From the NCBI GenBank assembly GCA_029948255.1, contig JALIZF010000949.1, positions 52,235-116,234 of the forward strand: a stretch of DNA of 64,000 bases, read 5' to 3'. Position numbers and translations under genes: made by a program. Below the pieces are notes generated by a model. The model saw only the letters and a list, made by a program, of their open reading frames with translations, was not told where the DNA came from and did no database searches. Position 1 is the stretch's first letter, and each line of letters begins with the position of its first letter. Origin of the DNA: Telmatactis stephensoni. Taxonomy: Eukaryota > Cnidaria > Anthozoa > Actiniaria > Isophelliidae. Shown here in pieces: positions 62,138 through 64,000 of this stretch.

Positions 62138-64000
62138 TAGCAGTAACACTTCATGATATAAAGTATAAATGCTATAGAAACAAGCTTGTTCACCTTATAA
62201 AGACTAGTAAGAACAAGTATTACAATGAGTTTTTCACCATAAACAGAAATGACAACAACAAAAAACTGGTCTGGGATTAAAGAAATTATCTCTTTTAAAT
62301 CTAAAACCAATATATCCTCACCAACCAGGATTTTTCACAAGCAGGAGATGCTAAGTGAACCAAAATCAATCGCCACAGCCTTTAATGATTATTTTTTCCA
62401 ATATTGGTAGAAATCTAGCTAACATAATTCCACATTCCACCTCCACCCCTGAGGACTTTTTAGGTAATCTTTTACCAAACAGCTTTTCCTTTTACCAGTG
62501 AGTTCCTCTGAAATAGAAACTGCTATCTCCAATTTAAAATCTTCCAAGGCAAGTGGACCTTTTAGCATCCCCACCAAAATATTGAAACTTATGAAGTCTT
62601 ACTTGGCAATTCCCTTATAGATATCATATTTAATGCTTCTTTCTCACATGGGTGTGTCCCCGACCAACTTAAAATTGCTAACGTTATTCCAATTCATAAA
62701 AAAGACTCACTAACTGATATGACTAATTATAGACCCATTTCCCTTCTTTCTGTTTTCAACAAAATTCTGGAAAAACTGATGTATACGAGACTATATTCTT
62801 TTCTTGATAAATACAAGATTCTTTATGACAAACAGTTTGGGTTTCGGAATAAACAATCAACATCTCATGCCACACTCCTGATAACTGACAAAATTCAAAA
62901 AAGCAATAAAAGATGGCCTATAGTCATGTGAGATCTTTCTTGACTTTTCAAAGGCATTTGATACGGTGGATCATGATATACTCATTAGAAAGCTAAATCA
63001 TTATGGCATAAGAGGGGTTGCAAATGACTGGTTTGTCTCCTACTTGACGGGTAGACATCAACATGTTTCAGTTGGAAATGTCACCTCCGATAACTTACCA
63101 ATAACTCATGGAGTCCCACAGGGGTCAGTCCTGGGCCCTCTCCTATTTCTTTTGTATATCAATGATTTTCATAAAAGTAATGATTTTTTTTGATTTCCAC
63201 ATTTTTGCAGATGACACGAACCTATTTTGCTCTCATGACAATCTTGCAAACCTTGAGTGTTTGATAAATACAAACCTTATTTATGAATGGCTTACTGCAA
63301 ATAAGCTTTCCCTCAATATCAAGAAAACCAACTTCATCATCATCCACCCTCCCCAGAAATCTGTTTATCACTTACCTAAATTATTCATTAACAGTGAGGA
63401 AATTAAACAAGTTAAAAGTATCAAATACCTTGGTGTTTATATTGATTCACACTTGAATTGGAAGAATCATATTTTTTATATCTCTAAGAAAATCAAACGA
63501 TTTATTGGTATTCTTTCTAAAATGCGATATTTCGTAAATTCTGCAGTTCTAACATACACAACTTTACTATTCTATGATTTTTCCTTTCACGCTTGACATA
63601 TGCTCTAATTACTTGGGGTAACTCATACCAAACTAATCTTAACTCTCTCATTCTTCTTCAAAAGAAGGCAATGAGAATAATAACTTTTGCTGATTACAAT
63701 GCTCACTCTAGTCCAATTTTTCATAAGCTAAAAATCATTAAATTTTCTGATTTAATTTTTATTCGAAATGCTTTGTTCATGTACGACTATCATAATGATA
63801 TACTTCCATCAGCTTTCAATGAACTTTTTACTAGTGTTAACAGAGTACATCAATATAATACGAGACTTGCAAGCAAAAAAGCATATTATTTACCTCAAAT
63901 TAGAACAAATTATGGAATGTTCAACATTCGTTTTCTTGGAGTGAAAATATGGAATTCATTATCTGAGGACCTTAAGACAAAGTCCCGCAAGGTGTTTAAA
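62138..64000 (+). mobile_element. CR1/L2-like LINE, continues beyond the window
   Basis: Plus strand. The linker (HLIKTSKNKYYNEFFTINRN) is followed by the reverse transcriptase: [60 protein letters not shown] and FHIFADDTNLF. The C-terminal domain includes ITWGNSYQTNLNSLILLQKK and RTNYGMFNIRFLGVKIWNSL near the window end. At least four frameshifts or stops (near 62600, 62930, 63190, 63590) make it inactive. The endonuclease is absent. Confidence 0.85.

Overview
This is a eukaryotic, AT-rich, intron-rich and heavily transposon-laden window. It most likely comes from an anthozoan cnidarian (stony coral or sea anemone). I infer this from the gene family present, the GT-AG introns, the many MITEs, the Crypton and CR1/L2-like elements, and the absence of any bacterial gene organisation. 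No species can be named from the sequence alone. No complete gene is bounded inside the window.

The only host gene I can support is on the + strand. It is a multi-exon gene for a large membrane protein: a run of about 24-residue leucine-rich repeats, each on its own roughly 72-bp exon; a cysteine-rich GCC2/GCC3 (ephrin-receptor-like) stalk; a polytopic membrane domain with about 8-9 hydrophobic segments; and an acidic/basic C-terminal tail built from an 87-bp coding minisatellite. Fifteen phase-compatible exons run from 36720 to the stop at 61430 and encode about 1,143 residues. Two further LRR exons (5220-5291 and 14664-14735) lie upstream in the same phase and probably belong to the same gene. 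The signal-peptide exon is not visible.

The first 24 kb consists of tandem duplications of one LRR-exon module (exon plus intron plus repeats). Two modules keep the LRR exon, and others have lost it. These modules are interrupted by DNA transposons whose empty sites survive in the sister modules: 5568-10005, 14758-17933, 21703-22370 and 22936-24194. From 25.6 to 36.3 kb the sequence is mobile DNA. It holds a 1.8-kb TIR element, a decayed Crypton-type tyrosine recombinase gene, a decayed cysteine-peptidase-like fragment, and a three-level nest (MITE containing a CR1 LINE containing a hAT-like MITE). From 36.7 to 61.4 kb the host exons alternate with introns holding further LINEs, foldback elements, two nested elements with RecQ-like helicase scraps, a tRNA-derived SINE, and a series of R4/Dong-like retrotransposons sitting in TAA microsatellites. 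The window ends in two opposed copies of one CR1/L2-like LINE.

Most boundaries of mobile elements given here rest on target-site duplications and inverted termini read directly from the sequence. Family names are from remembered motifs and were not tested by any search.
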